In this document: positions 24,679 to 35,523 of the stretch, piece after piece | How positions within the stretch are numbered: position 1 is the stretch's first letter | Layout: each line of letters begins with the position of its first letter | Source of the DNA: Pontederia crassipes | Taxonomy: Eukaryota; Streptophyta; Magnoliopsida; Commelinales; Pontederiaceae | DNA length: 64,000 nucleotides | Reading direction: 5' to 3' | Assembly (NCBI GenBank): GCA_030549335.1 | Contig: CM060190.1 | Location: forward strand, 72,988,118 to 73,052,117 | Made by a program: the position numbers and the translations under genes | Notes under the pieces: generated by a model | What the model was told of the DNA's origin: nothing | The model's database searches: none | The model's input: the letters and a program-made list of their open reading frames with translations, nothing else

Positions 24679-26020
24679 TTAGAATCCCAGTAACAAAGCT
24701 TGCTTCTTTCTGTGATGTTGTCTATTTAATGCAAACAGTTTAAAAGCTTTTAAACAAAGATTTGCTAATTTCCTTATATATGCATATTCATACAAATCCG
24801 GAATCATAGATTGCACAGTGCATGTTTGTGTTTACGTATTCAAGATAATATGGAATGACAAATGACAGTAGACAAAATCGTCGGACATAAAGTAGCCAGA
24901 CGAGCTAGCAAATAGTCTCAAACAGATTAGCTATCTTTTGAATCTAAACCCCAGTGAGCAATATATTTGCAGCAACGCTGATTTCTAATATTAACCACTA
25001 GTCATCTTGCTACTCACGGTGAGGCGGAACGGCTTTAGAAGTTTCAAGAACTATGCTGGGAAGTACTCTGGGATCGGCGGCATTGCTTATGATGTCCACA
25101 ATGTTCATTTCGAGGCTTAGATGTCCAGTTAATTTGGGCGATTGTGAAAAAAGTCGAAGGCTTAACATCTACAGGAGTCAATGAAAGATCAGAAAATCTC
25201 TAGTCTTTGGATCCTCGTACAAACAAGAAATCAGCATAGCAGGCACTCTTCTTCACAAAAAATTCTAAGCTAAACAAGAGCTCTACTGCTAACCGAACGA
25301 TGATCGAGAACAGACGAAAGGTTGCTTCATATTTCTACAAAGTTCATCAATTCTGCAACCGGAAGAAGATTGCAGCGAGAAAGATTGGATCTTCGACGAA
25401 AAAAATCAAACAAAACCACGAAGAAGCCCTCGAATCCATCTGCTCGCATTCTCGAAGATACACAATAAAGAAAACAACACCATTCCAGCAACAACAAGCA
25501 TAACAAAGAAGGAAAAAAAAGAAAAAAAAAGAAGCTACCAACAGATCAAAGAAGCGGAAGATGATAATCCATTGTTTCCCTACTTGCCTTAAAACCACGC
25601 GATCGCCTTCGATTCCTCGTCAAAATTCTTCGTTGCAGGGATTTTTCTTCTTTCGATCTGTACGTCAATATTTCGTCGAGGAGACGGCAGAGAGAGAGAG
25701 GGAGAGAGAAATGGGGGTTGGCGGAAGCGAGCGAATCTTTTCATCTTATACGAACGACTCCAGTGCTGGCGGGACCCTTTGGGGGTGCCGTCACCTCCTA
25801 CTCATTCTCCGGTGCGCTTACCGCATCGAGCCGCGGGACCAACTGGGCCCGACGTCGGTGCGAAAGATTACGAACTTACCCTCCCAAGGGACCAAAAGAC
25901 ACAAAATTAGGTCGCTAAATTGTGGGCGGCGGCATACGAGGCATTTTTTTGTCTTTAGTTGCTTTCCAAAATACCCTCGCTTTGTTGGGGATAGTGCGGG
26001 TTGGCGGAGGAGTTAAGGGT
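24679..26020 (-). promoter_or_regulatory. Leader, 5'-UTR intron and promoter zone of the coiled-coil gene
   Basis: On the minus strand an acceptor-like ATCACAG lies about 30 nt before the ATG. A C/T-rich (CTCTCTCTCC) GC-richer zone at about 25560-25720 looks like a transcribed leader, with candidate donors near 25590 (AAG/GCAAGT or CAA/GTAGGG). This suggests a first non-coding exon and a ~0.9-kb intron. GC-rich sequence continues to about 26010 and would hold the promoter. No conserved protein is seen on either strand. Confidence 0.4.
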
Positions 26021-28912
26021 CTTTTTAGCACTCGTTGCCCCACAACTAATACAAATAAAGTTATTAATTAATCCACCAATCAATTTAATCCAGCTAGTTA
26101 CTTCCTTTAGGTCCTGAAATTTTAACCATGTATTATTAAAAATCAATCATCGACTTCTATTTTATCATTACTTTTTTAAAATATAGATTATTTAGTACGA
26201 AAACAAAATAAGAACCAAAGTTTTGTTTCTCCTCTCCCATCCCAGAGACGAGTAAAATTGTTTTTGTCACTTCTATATTAAAAGTCGAAAAAAAATAAAA
26301 ACTCAGTCTTCTTGGTATTAGCAGGAACAACTGAGAATAATTTTTTCCTTTTAAATTTTAAAATAATAAAAATTTACCAAAAAAATTTTCAAGCATAGTC
26401 GTCTCTATTCTAGGAGTGTCATAATCGTTGTTCGAATTGACTATCAATTATATTTCAACTCGGTCTTATAATTTTTGTCGTCATTTTGGTCGCTGCCCGT
26501 CCACGGTTATAATCATCTTGCATTTTTGCACTCTAATATAAAAAAAAGAATAAAAAAGACAAATAATTTATGTCGATAATTTCACCGAGGGGCAAGTAGA
26601 TGCAAATATTCGAGCTAATTTTAGGAATATATAAACTGAAAAAAAATCATAAAGAAAATTATGAGGGCATTTTAGTAAAAAATGATACGAGTGATGGGTT
26701 CCAGTGGGGACTTGAGCTTTTGGGTCAGCCCACCGACCAAACCTTTCCATTGTCTCACTCTGCTGCTCAGGCCATGGCATCCAAAGATGATGACGGAACA
26801 GAGGAAAATGAATAAAATTTAGAGCTGGTTGGACACTTCCCCTCTCTCTCTCCATTCTCTTCTTTCATTTTTGTTTTCTTTTATTCGATAAAAAAACTTT
26901 AAATAAGTCACTTTCTTTTTTTTCCCGACTCCTAAAAAATAATATCCACTGTTCAATTCACACAATGCTAAAGAGCATATTATTCACCAATTAGAGCTCA
27001 AGTTGACTCAGCTTCGAGTTCGATTAATGTAGTTGGATTCGCTTCAGATTGCGTACCTAACAATAGTACGCGAGACTCCCAACAGAAATATTTTATATTT
27101 ATAAGGACTCGAGTTTGAAATCTTATAAAGAGTCATTTATCACTTCACCCCAATTTTCATTGGACTTGAGCGAAAATTTTAAGAGAAGACTAAAATATTA
27201 TTATAAAAAATATTATTTAATAAAAAATGTTAAATTAAAATTTTAAAATATTTAATTTAATAAAATTTAATTTAATTTAGAGAGTCAAATATTAAAATTA
27301 TAAATATTATATATTTTTAAAATATATATCTAAATATTGTCTAGACTTCTTATTTATTTCTTTTATATATATATATATATATATATAAAGTATATGTATT
27401 AGAGGACAAAAAAAATTTGTTTTGTTTTTTTTTTTTGTGTGTGTGTGTGGGGGGGGGGGGAGTCCCTGACTTGACCATTTTTTTTCTTTTATCGTGGGTC
27501 TATTAATTATTATTCAATTCATAATAGATAATAAATTCAGTAATTAATTAATTTTTTAATCTATCGTCCATTATTTAACAATGATTAAAAAATGTAGTGC
27601 AACATTTTTTTCCATCTTAGATTCTTAGCTCTGTGCCTGTGGAAGAAGTATTAAAGTTGGTGTTCTTGTGTTTGGACTGCTGCCTCTATTTGACTACTTG
27701 GTCCTATAAATTGACAGCCACATACGAACACGACTTTTAGTTGGCGCGCGACCGACTCCGGCGATAATATTAGTCTAAAAGTTATATGTAACATCTTAGA
27801 CTCGTCAAAAAAATATTGTTTAGTTTATTATTTGATCTGCACATATTTAAAATACAATTTTAATAGATGAATAAATAAGATTTTCATATTTTGTTCATAT
27901 CAAATTATTGGTACATTATAAGAGAAGGAAGATATAACTAATTATATCATCGTTCGAAAATTTATCAAACTTTCTTAACCTGAATTTGTTCGTATTCCAA
28001 CAATTTTTGTGATGTACTAGTCATATGGATTGTGAGAAACAAATGCTTGAAGGCTAATGGAGAGTCATCTCTTTGGTCAAAGTTCCTTTTTAGGGTTTAG
28101 AAAAGGAATAAATAGAGAGAAAACATAACGAAAGATCTCTATGATCGTAGGAAGAAATAGGTGATAGGATTCAGACGCAAGAGAAACAAAGATGGACAAA
28201 AAAAATGAAAAAAAAGGAAGAGAAACCAAACCCCTGGCATTGCAGGAAAAAATTATTTAGTAAGGAAAAATGAAGATGAACAATAAAAATGGTAGGATTG
28301 GTTGCAAAAGAAAAAAGATACTAGTCATTTTGTGGACTAATAATAATTTTAATCTAATTTAACTTATTCGGTTAATGGAGTAGAGGATGATGTGCCCTTA
28401 ATAATGTGGTGTTTGAATAAAAAAGTATTTAGGAAGATGGCTAAAAGATATCTTTCCGTAAAAGTTTTGTTTACACTATATAAATTTTTTTTTTGAAAAT
28501 AGAGCATGCGCTAAATTTGATATAGTAATCAATTTTCTTAAAAATTTTAGTTGTTAGGAAGAGCAATATCATTTTTATTGTATATTCTTAACATTCCTCC
28601 TCATGCTGCTGACAACTTTGATCTAACTCACTCCAACATATGAATATTAAATGGAGGAAAATATTTTTTTAATAAGACAACGTTAAATTTAATGTGTAAA
28701 GAATAACATTATTTGTTTTATATTTTTAAAACTATGTGGAATAAAGAAATTCTTATATTTAGTAAGAAATTATTATGTGCAGAGAATATATATTTATTTT
28801 AATGTCAATTTTATCCCTCATCATTGCTTCATATTATTTGAAAATACTGATAGTATTTAAATGAAAACATCATAATAAACACTTAGTATGATATCTATTC
28901 TATTGCCAAGCA
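26021..28912. other. AT-rich intergenic DNA
   Basis: No gene was recognised. It contains an (AT)12 run near 27364-27388 and a stacked simple repeat at about 27421-27461 (T-run, GT-run, then about 12 G). The ATG-led short frame near 26774 (MASKDDDGTEENE) has no support beyond its existence. Confidence 0.5.
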
Positions 28913-29690
28913 GGATAAAATAGGGGTCCCCCCATTTAAAATGAGGGGCAGACCCCTCATTTTACTGTGCCCGTCCGATCTCGATCGGACGGGCGCCAAT
29001 TTAGAAGTCAAAAGCTAACAATTTTACTATCGTGAACCGCGTGAACCGGTTAAATTTTTGACTAAACCGGACGGACACATGAACCAATTTTCGGCCGACA
29101 ATAAAATGATCGGCGCAGTAAAAATTTTCGCCCTTTACCCTCATTTTCTTTCTCCCTCTTTCTCCCCTTCTCGCACGACGATGGCCGACTACGACCACGA
29201 CTTGCATGACGATGGGCGACTTCGACGATGACGACCGTGCGACCACGACCGGCCACGACATGATCCGCGCCACCACGAACGCCGCCGACACGTCCGCGCC
29301 ACCACGAATGCCGCCGACCAGATCCGCGCCACCACGACCGTCGTCGACCAGATCTGGTCCACCACGACCGCCGACAGGTAGATCCCTTCTTCTTCGACCA
29401 AATCCATACGAGATTTGCCAATCTTTGACCGTCGGCCGACCAGATCCACGCGACGAAGACCAGATCCGCCGAACTTCGATCGTCGGTCGGATCTCTGACC
29501 ACAAGGTACTTTCCCCCATTTTGTCCTCTGTGCCTTTGCCGGTTTTTATCTCGGGCCGACCCCTGTCTCTGTTGACAGATCCGTCGCCGGCCGCCCTGCC
29601 CGCTCGCACGACAACGCCCGCACGCCGCCGCCCTTCGCATGCCGTCGCCCTTCGTCGCATGCATGCCACCGTTGACCGCCGCCACCGCCC
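28913..29690 (+). repeat. Left TIR of the large MULE
   Basis: The sequence matches the reverse complement of 34140-34910 through most of its length, with scattered differences. The outer 80 bp hold two hairpins: AAAATGAGGGG/CCCCTCATTTT with a 4-nt loop, and CCCGTCCGAT/ATCGGACGGG with loop CTCG. Further in there are degenerate ~30-bp tandem repeats built on CGCGCCACCACGA and GACCAGATC. The repeat is CpG-rich while its surroundings are AT-rich. Long frames read across it (for example plus 29206-29859) are low-complexity and mirrored in the other TIR, so they are not taken as genes. Confidence 0.9.
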
Positions 29691-30167
29691 TTCGTCGCAT
29701 GCACGCCGCCGCGGACCGCCGCCGCGGACCGCCGCCGCGGGCCGCCGCCTAACCACTATCTCACGCCCGCCCGCCGCCCGCCGCCGCCCACGCACGCCCC
29801 CGCCGCCGCCCTTCATCGCACAACATCGCACGCCCCCGCCGCTGCCCTTCATCGCATGACAATGCCCACACGCACGCTGACCCCGGCCCGGCCGCACCCT
29901 GCCCTTCCGCAAACGCACGTCCCCGATCGCACTCCGCCCCCGCACGCCCTGCCGTTCTCGCACGCTCCCGCCATGCCCTCACGATATCTTTCGAAGTCAC
30001 ATCTAGATGAAATTATGTTTATCGTAAATTGTACTCAATTATGTTGTTTAACTGAAGTTCAATTGTACTTAATTATGTTTATTTGAACTTCAATTGGACT
30101 TATTTGTTTCATGTTCCTTCATCGTGTTCAAGTATGCATGCATGTCTTATTGTTTCACAAGTCAGCC

Positions 30168-30459
30168 ATGTCATCTTCTACCTCTTTCATATTACGTCAA
30201 TTAGATATTCCTTTTTGTGCGTGTGGTGATAAGGCAATATTACAAACTTCATGGACAAATAATAATCCCGGGAGACGATTTTGGGGGTGCTCTCATTATC
30301 GGGTAAACATTTTCATTGGCAATAAGTAATGTATTTTGGTCTTCATTTCTGTTTCATCGTCTGATGTTCATTTTGTGTATAATGTTCTTACATGGTAAGC
30401 CATCGCACGAAGATTGTAATTTTTTCAATGGTTCGATCCAACTATGGATATCGGCATAA
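30168..30459 (+). CDS. Small GRF zinc-finger protein inside the MULE
   Basis: Exon 1 (30168-30302) encodes a short Ser-rich start and then CACGDKAILQTSWTNNNPGR followed by RFWGCSHYR. That is the conserved first half of a GRF zinc finger (CxCG, TSxTxxNPGRRFxxC). An intron with GT-AG ends (30303-30399) joins exon 2, PSHEDCNFF, which supplies the last Cys and the FF of the motif. The usual following Gln/Trp-Phe-Asp is visible one base out of frame, so the T-run at 30420-30425 looks one T short; the frame then stops at 30457-30459 (64 aa). Either this is a real frameshift or a homopolymer error. GRF fingers bind nucleic acid and are often carried by plant transposons. It is transcribed convergently to the transposase. 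Confidence 0.6.
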
Positions 30460-30689
30460 TAATATTTTAAGAAACTTGTTAAAGGACGATGAAAAAGTTC
30501 AAAGACGAAGATCAGAATAAAATTATCGCCTATGAAGATGTTGCAAGGAGAGATAAAATTATGTATTTACTTCTTGGAATGATAATATCATTTGTATTAG
30601 TTAAAATGAACTTTCTTTAGTTGCAGGGTTTGTAATCCTTAGTTTCCTTCTTCTTTTTATGTAGTCATAGCAGTTTGTAATGAACTTGT

Positions 30690-30830
30690 ATGTAATCATG
30701 TTTAGTTAACAATTTGCGATATGTTTGTGAGATGTTGTATGCTTGCGATATGTTGTATGCCTGCGATATGTTAAAAATTTGTTATATGTTTGCGATATAT
30801 TGTATGCATGTTTGCGATATGACATAATCA
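30690..30830. repeat. Short TGCGATATGTT-type repeats
   Basis: Several imperfect copies of a TTGCGATATGTTGTATGC-like motif lie downstream of the GRF gene within the MULE. Their function is unknown. Confidence 0.6.
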
Positions 30831-31127
30831 AATAGTAAAAATAGATTGCACTGCCAATGCGTCAAAAAGAATCATAAACGACTGTAGTACTCTAGTACTA
30901 AAGAATCATAAATATTACCTACGCATGGTTAGAGTTGAGCACAAAGTTAACAAACAACCATGAATAAAGTTAAAAATTGACATGTCAAACAATCGCACAT
31001 AGAAGCTGGTTAACAAACAACCATGAATACTGAAGGCTTTGGATCATATTTTGAACTTGAACCTGGTTAACAAACTTAGAAGCTGCACATAATTTTTACG
31101 ATAAGTTTTGGTGAAAATGAAAATATG

Positions 31128-31345
31128 TTACAACATAAATAAGTTCCAACATAAATAGGTTCCAACAAAAATAAGTTCCAACATAAGTAGGTTCCAACAT
31201 AAATAAGTTACAACATAAGTAGGTTCCAACATAAGTAAGTTCTAACATAAATATGTTACAACACAAAATAAGTTCCAATATAAATAGGTTCCAACATATT
31301 ACATCAAACATATTACATCAAACATATGACATCCAACATATTATA
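31128..31345. repeat. 15-bp minisatellite in the MULE
   Basis: About ten or more tandem copies of GTTCCAACATAAATA (variants GTTACAACATAAGTA and similar) are followed by ACATATTACATCAA repeats. Translation in any frame gives a low-complexity string, so the frames here are not genes. It lies just past the 3' end of the transposase. Confidence 0.9.
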
Positions 31346-31479
31346 TAAGTCTTCAGTCATGACCTTCATTCTCAGCATCCTGTCAAATATAAAGACAATT
31401 ATTAGACTTCCTAAGAGATAAGTAAATGAAGACGAAATGAACTTCTATTAAATGAAAAGTAAATGAACTTGCAATAATG

Positions 31480-33680
31480 GACACTTTCGTTTGTCATGTC
31501 ATTGCTTTCCGCATTTCCCGCAACTCCTCTTTCTCGAATCATTTTGTGACATGGAACTTTTCACGCCAGATTTCATCCTTGCAATATTCTTAGGCCTGCC
31601 TTTAGACTTCACACAAAGTGGGTCCCATATCGTAAATTGTAAGTCATGCAAATTTATGGAGTTTAGTTCACTAAGTGGTAAGTCAGTAGCGCTAAATTGA
31701 GTTGTTTGAAAGTGGCTTGTGCTTGCTCCACTTGCATATATAGATTCACTCGGCACATGAATTGCACTCATTTTCAAGATGAGATCATCTGGAGTTGACG
31801 CCCCGCATTGTAAATGCATAGGTGAAATGAGACCCATCGTTTGTACTTTCCATAGATTACTTTGCCAAGATAATTTTTGAATGGGTGATATGTTATCACT
31901 GGAAGTGGATTGACAATGGCATGTGCTTTTGTGTATCTAGCATTTATGGTCCAGCGATGAAGCACATAATCTTCAGGTAAGAAACTCACTTTTCTTTTGT
32001 AAAATACAGAGAACATGACAACACAAAATTTCTTCTTGTTCAAACTTTTTGCATGAACATTTTGCATAAATTTTTTCAGCTTTACTAAATTCCACTACAT
32101 TTTTTCCCTCATCAATAGCCCTCATAGGAAAAATAGAGTAGTAAGATCTATCTGTGTCCTTGTAAATCTTATACATTATGAAACTGAAACACTATGTATA
32201 TTCTGTTTGAAACTTACAAAATGAAGCATGTGTGTAGATCTTACATGCATGTTCCTCCAAAGGACTATTAACAATGAATGCAGGTTATGAGTTCATTGTT
32301 TGAAAGTCTTCTCGCTCTTCACATCCACGATGAGTCTGGACAGCTTTTTTATATTGCTCTACAAAGCGCGAAAGCGAAGTGTGCGCATTGACATAACCAT
32401 AAAAAAAACATTAATACTTTCTGCCCTTTGAGTGGTTCGCATACCTACAGTAAAGACGTCTTTATAATATAAAGAAACTCACGTTTGTTGCACATCACTT
32501 CTAACCAATGCCCATTTCGAATATGAAACTTTTCTTTCAAAGAGAGCCATCCCTCTTCAAACTCATCTATATTTGACGATCCATATAGCTACTTATTGTA
32601 CTCCTCCTTAAATGTCTACTGTGCAAACAAATCCTGTAGATGAGTCATCGCATTTCTGGCGATATGCCATGTACAAAAGATGTGTTTCGTGTGTGGGAAA
32701 ACCTTACGTATGGCATTTCCCATCGTGATGTCCTGATCTGTAATGATACATTGTGGATGTTTTCCAAACATGCATTCAGATTATTGTTCAAACAACAATG
32801 TAAAAATCTCAAATGGTGATTAATTCTTGTTAATGGTGCAAATGACATTCTTAAATTATTAGTTCGATATGTTGTATCAAATACAACGACGTCACCAAAA
32901 GTCAAATAACTATCTCTTGACCTACCATCAGTTCAAAAAAAATTCAGAACTGTGTCATCTGCATCAACCTCCCAACTATGAAAGAAACCCAGATTAGAAT
33001 GTACCTTTTTTAAAAATTATAGATAATTTGCAAGCATTCGATAAAGAAAGTGCTTTTTCTTATGATTTTCAAATGATCAATACAATTTTGAGTTGTTATA
33101 AGAGGTTCTCCAGACATATTAAGGGCTCTGGCAATCTTAGATGGACCCATACCGAATGCATGTAGATGACCAATAGCTTCTTTAGAAGTTGCGCTGATTT
33201 GATTATGTGATCTTAAGAACTTTACCTTCGAAGGAGTTGTCAAGTAATGACTGTGCTCTTTTTGAAATTTTTTTACCTCCCATTGTTCATCTTGCCTTAG
33301 AACAACATATAGATGAGCATGACAATCGTCCATAACTTCTCTTCTCTGTGTAAAAGCTTATGTCTGTCATTGTCTAATTCTCTTGTGCCCTTCTTTAGAA
33401 CAAACATACTTTACATTGATTACCTTTCATGTAATCTTGTGCTTATGTGAAGTTTATTTTCTCACAGAAAAACTCACTAATTTAGCATACACGTTGTAGT
33501 ATTTGTAGGCTTCTTCATCTGTGCCAAATAACATTCTATCATAGGGTTTCGGTAATTCATATGCTTTGACAAAATTAACATCTTCTTCAGGTTTGTCATG
33601 TTCAATATCGTCTTCATTCATCCATTTTTCTGTCAATTCTGCCATGTTACTAGCACTATTCTCATCGTTCATGTGCAATT
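31480..33680 (-). pseudogene. Decayed FAR1-type MULE transposase
   Basis: Pieces run in order on the minus strand. An acidic N-terminus with the start of the FAR1 DNA-binding domain (33678-33454: FGTDEEAYKYYNVYAKLVSF). The rest of that domain (33333-33010: VKKFQKEHSHYLTTPSKVKF, FLRSHNQIS). The MULE catalytic core (32905-32645: FGDVVVFDTTYRTN, then QCIITDQDITMGNAIRKVFP and FCTWHIARNAM). A SWIM zinc finger (about 32150-32000: CSCKKFEQEEILCCHVLCIL). A C-terminal GRPKNIARMKSG and SCGKCGKQ segment (31837-31499). Stops and frame changes interrupt it between and within domains, including in the FAR1 region around 33340-33460, so no single long frame remains. It once cut and joined DNA at the element's TIRs in the nucleus. 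Confidence 0.85.
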
Positions 33681-34139
33681 TTACCTAAAAAATACAAATA
33701 AATTCTCATTAGAAATTCACAAACATGATGAAATTGATGGCGAAATGAAGCTATATTTTTGTAATATATCCTCTGTTTTGCTCACTGTTGCATGATACAA
33801 TTAACTCGTATTATTGTAAACAATAATGATTAAACAAATTGCAAACAAGAATGATTAAACAAATATATTTACACATGAAAATTAACTCACATCATTTAAT
33901 TAATCTTGAGATATTTAATTACTTACAAGATGATTAACTACTTGCATGATGAAATTGATTACCTAAGTACAACACGATCTGTGATAAACTACTTACAATT
34001 GAAGGTGATTATTACATAATTATAATGTCACTACTTAGAAAGGTGATTATTACATAATTACAAGGTAACTATTACATAATTACAAGGAGATCAATTAAAA
34101 AATGTTTAACTAATTACACGGCAACCCGACGGTAGGGCG

Positions 34140-34910
34140 TCGGTGTCGTGCGATGAAGGACGGCGGCGGTCAGCGGAGGCGTGCGTGCGACGAAGGGCGG
34201 CGGCGTGCGGGCATTGTCGTGCGAGCGGGCAGGGTGGCCGGCGGCGGATCTGTCGTTAAAGACAAAGGTCGGCCCGAGATAAAAACCGGCAAAGGTACGG
34301 AGGACAAAATGGGGGAAAGTACCTCGTGGTCGATGATCCGACCAGCGGTCGAAGTTCGGCAGATCTGGTCTTCGTCTCGCGGATCTGGTCGGACGACGGT
34401 CGAAGATCGGCGGATGTCGTATAGATCTGGTCGAAGAAGAAGGGATCTACCCGCCGACAGTCGTGGTGGACCAGATCTGGTCGGCGGCGGTCGTGGTGGC
34501 ACGGATCTCGTCGGCGACGATCGTGATGGCGCGGATCGTGTCGGCGACGTTCGTGGTGGCGCGGCCGGTCGTGGTCGCGCGGACGTCGTCGTCAAAGTCG
34601 CCGGTCGTCATGCAAGTCGTGGTCGTGGTCGCGGCCGATCGTCGTCGCGCGAGAAGGGGAGAAAGAGGGAGAAAGAAAATGAGGGTAAAGGGCGAAAATT
34701 TTTATAGCGCCAATCATTTTATTGTCGGCCGAAAATCGGTTCACGCGCCCGTCCGGTTCAGTCGAAAATTTAATCGATTCACGTGGTTCACGATAGTAAA
34801 ATTGCTGGTTTTCGACTTCTAAATCGACGCCCGTCCAATCGAGATCGGACGGGCGCAGTAAAATAGGGGGTCTGTCCCCTCATTTTAAATGGGGGACCCC
34901 CATTTTATCC
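34140..34910 (-). repeat. Right TIR of the large MULE
   Basis: Inverted partner of 28913-29690. The same ~30-bp GGTCGTGGTGGCGCGGATC-type tandem repeats and the same outer order are present. The outer hairpin arms are less perfect than on the left. The alignment runs inward to about 34140, where the AT-rich interior starts. Confidence 0.9.
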
Positions 34911-35349
34911 CCTAAAAAATTAAGTATGCTCTTCATTCCATATAAACTCAGAATAAATAATAATGTTTAAAATTCTCGCAGTTTAAATCGATAAATAAAA
35001 TATGCATTTTCATTTAAAAGGAAACATGGTCCGAAAATCTCTTCCACTTTTTGAAGCATTTTCACGCTTTAGACTGCCCAAATAAAAAAAAAGGTCGTCA
35101 CATCAAATATTAAGAAAAGGACACTGCTATTAATGGCTTCCGACTGCTTAAATTGCACCGAGTTATATATAGTGTATATATTGCACATTTAGTTTATCAA
35201 ATGTAATAAAAAAACATGGTTAAGTATTTTGATGTTGTAATAAAACTATTTGATGATGTCAACGTAGTATTTATTTTCAAAGTAAAATTAATTCACTTTC
35301 TAAATTAGAATTTACTATTAAAGTTTTCCAATAGTTTTGGAATAATGGT
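34911..35349. other. Upstream flank of the H-protein gene
   Basis: AT-rich sequence between the MULE and the proximal promoter of the H-protein gene. No coding or repeat structure is recognised. Confidence 0.45.
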
Positions 35350-35364
35350 TGGGCCTTAGGCCCA
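35350..35364 (+). promoter_or_regulatory. Inverted pair of Site II elements
   Basis: TGGGCC-TTA-GGCCCA forms a perfect inverted pair of Site II (TGGGCY) elements 160 bp upstream of the H-protein ATG. Site II elements are known TCP-factor targets enriched in promoters of nuclear genes for mitochondrial, ribosomal and proliferation functions, which fits the gene. Its activity here is inference. Confidence 0.55.
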
Positions 35365-35523
35365 CGAAAAGAGCCCGCAACAGAGGGGAGAACCCGTTGA
35401 TTGCACGGTTGGTGATTTTTTTTTCTTTTTTTGAAGGTCGCTTCACACGCCGTTTTTAAACCAGGAGCAGAGGAATACGAAAGCGACGGCTTTTCTTACA
35501 TTTGTTTTTTCAAGCTCGCGATC

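Larger units (their letters stand above)
28913..34910. mobile_element. Mutator-like element (MULE), FAR1 type, ~6 kb
   Basis: The ends GGATAAAAT...ATTTTATCC open into terminal inverted repeats of roughly 770 bp. Inside lie a decayed FAR1/MULE transposase on the minus strand and a small GRF zinc-finger gene on the plus strand. No clear 9-bp target duplication flanks it, so the insertion is old or a flank has rearranged. Long TIRs plus a FAR1-related transposase define this MULE branch, from which the host light-signalling factors FHY3/FAR1 were domesticated. The element appears unable to move by itself because its transposase is broken, but its ends look well kept. Confidence 0.88.

Noticed and set aside
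25561-26016. Plus-strand frame of 151 residues near the coiled-coil gene promoter
   Set aside because: No domain; it lies antisense over the likely leader and promoter of the minus-strand gene, and its composition explains the open frame.
26774-26815. Short plus-strand peptide MASKDDDGTEENE
   Set aside because: Only 13 codons, no homology recognised, no splice partner seen.
29206-29859. 217-residue plus-strand frame in the left MULE TIR, and similar frames at 34153-34822
   Set aside because: They are low-complexity, GC-driven and mirrored in both TIRs and on both strands, with no conserved domain.
31096-31345. Possible CRISPR-like array
   Set aside because: Units are 15 bp, contiguous and without unique spacers: a minisatellite in a plant transposon.
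28880-34935. 9-bp target duplication for the large MULE
   Set aside because: CTTAGTATG on the left and TTAAGTATG on the right resemble each other but lie at different distances from the TIR ends, so I do not count them as a duplication.
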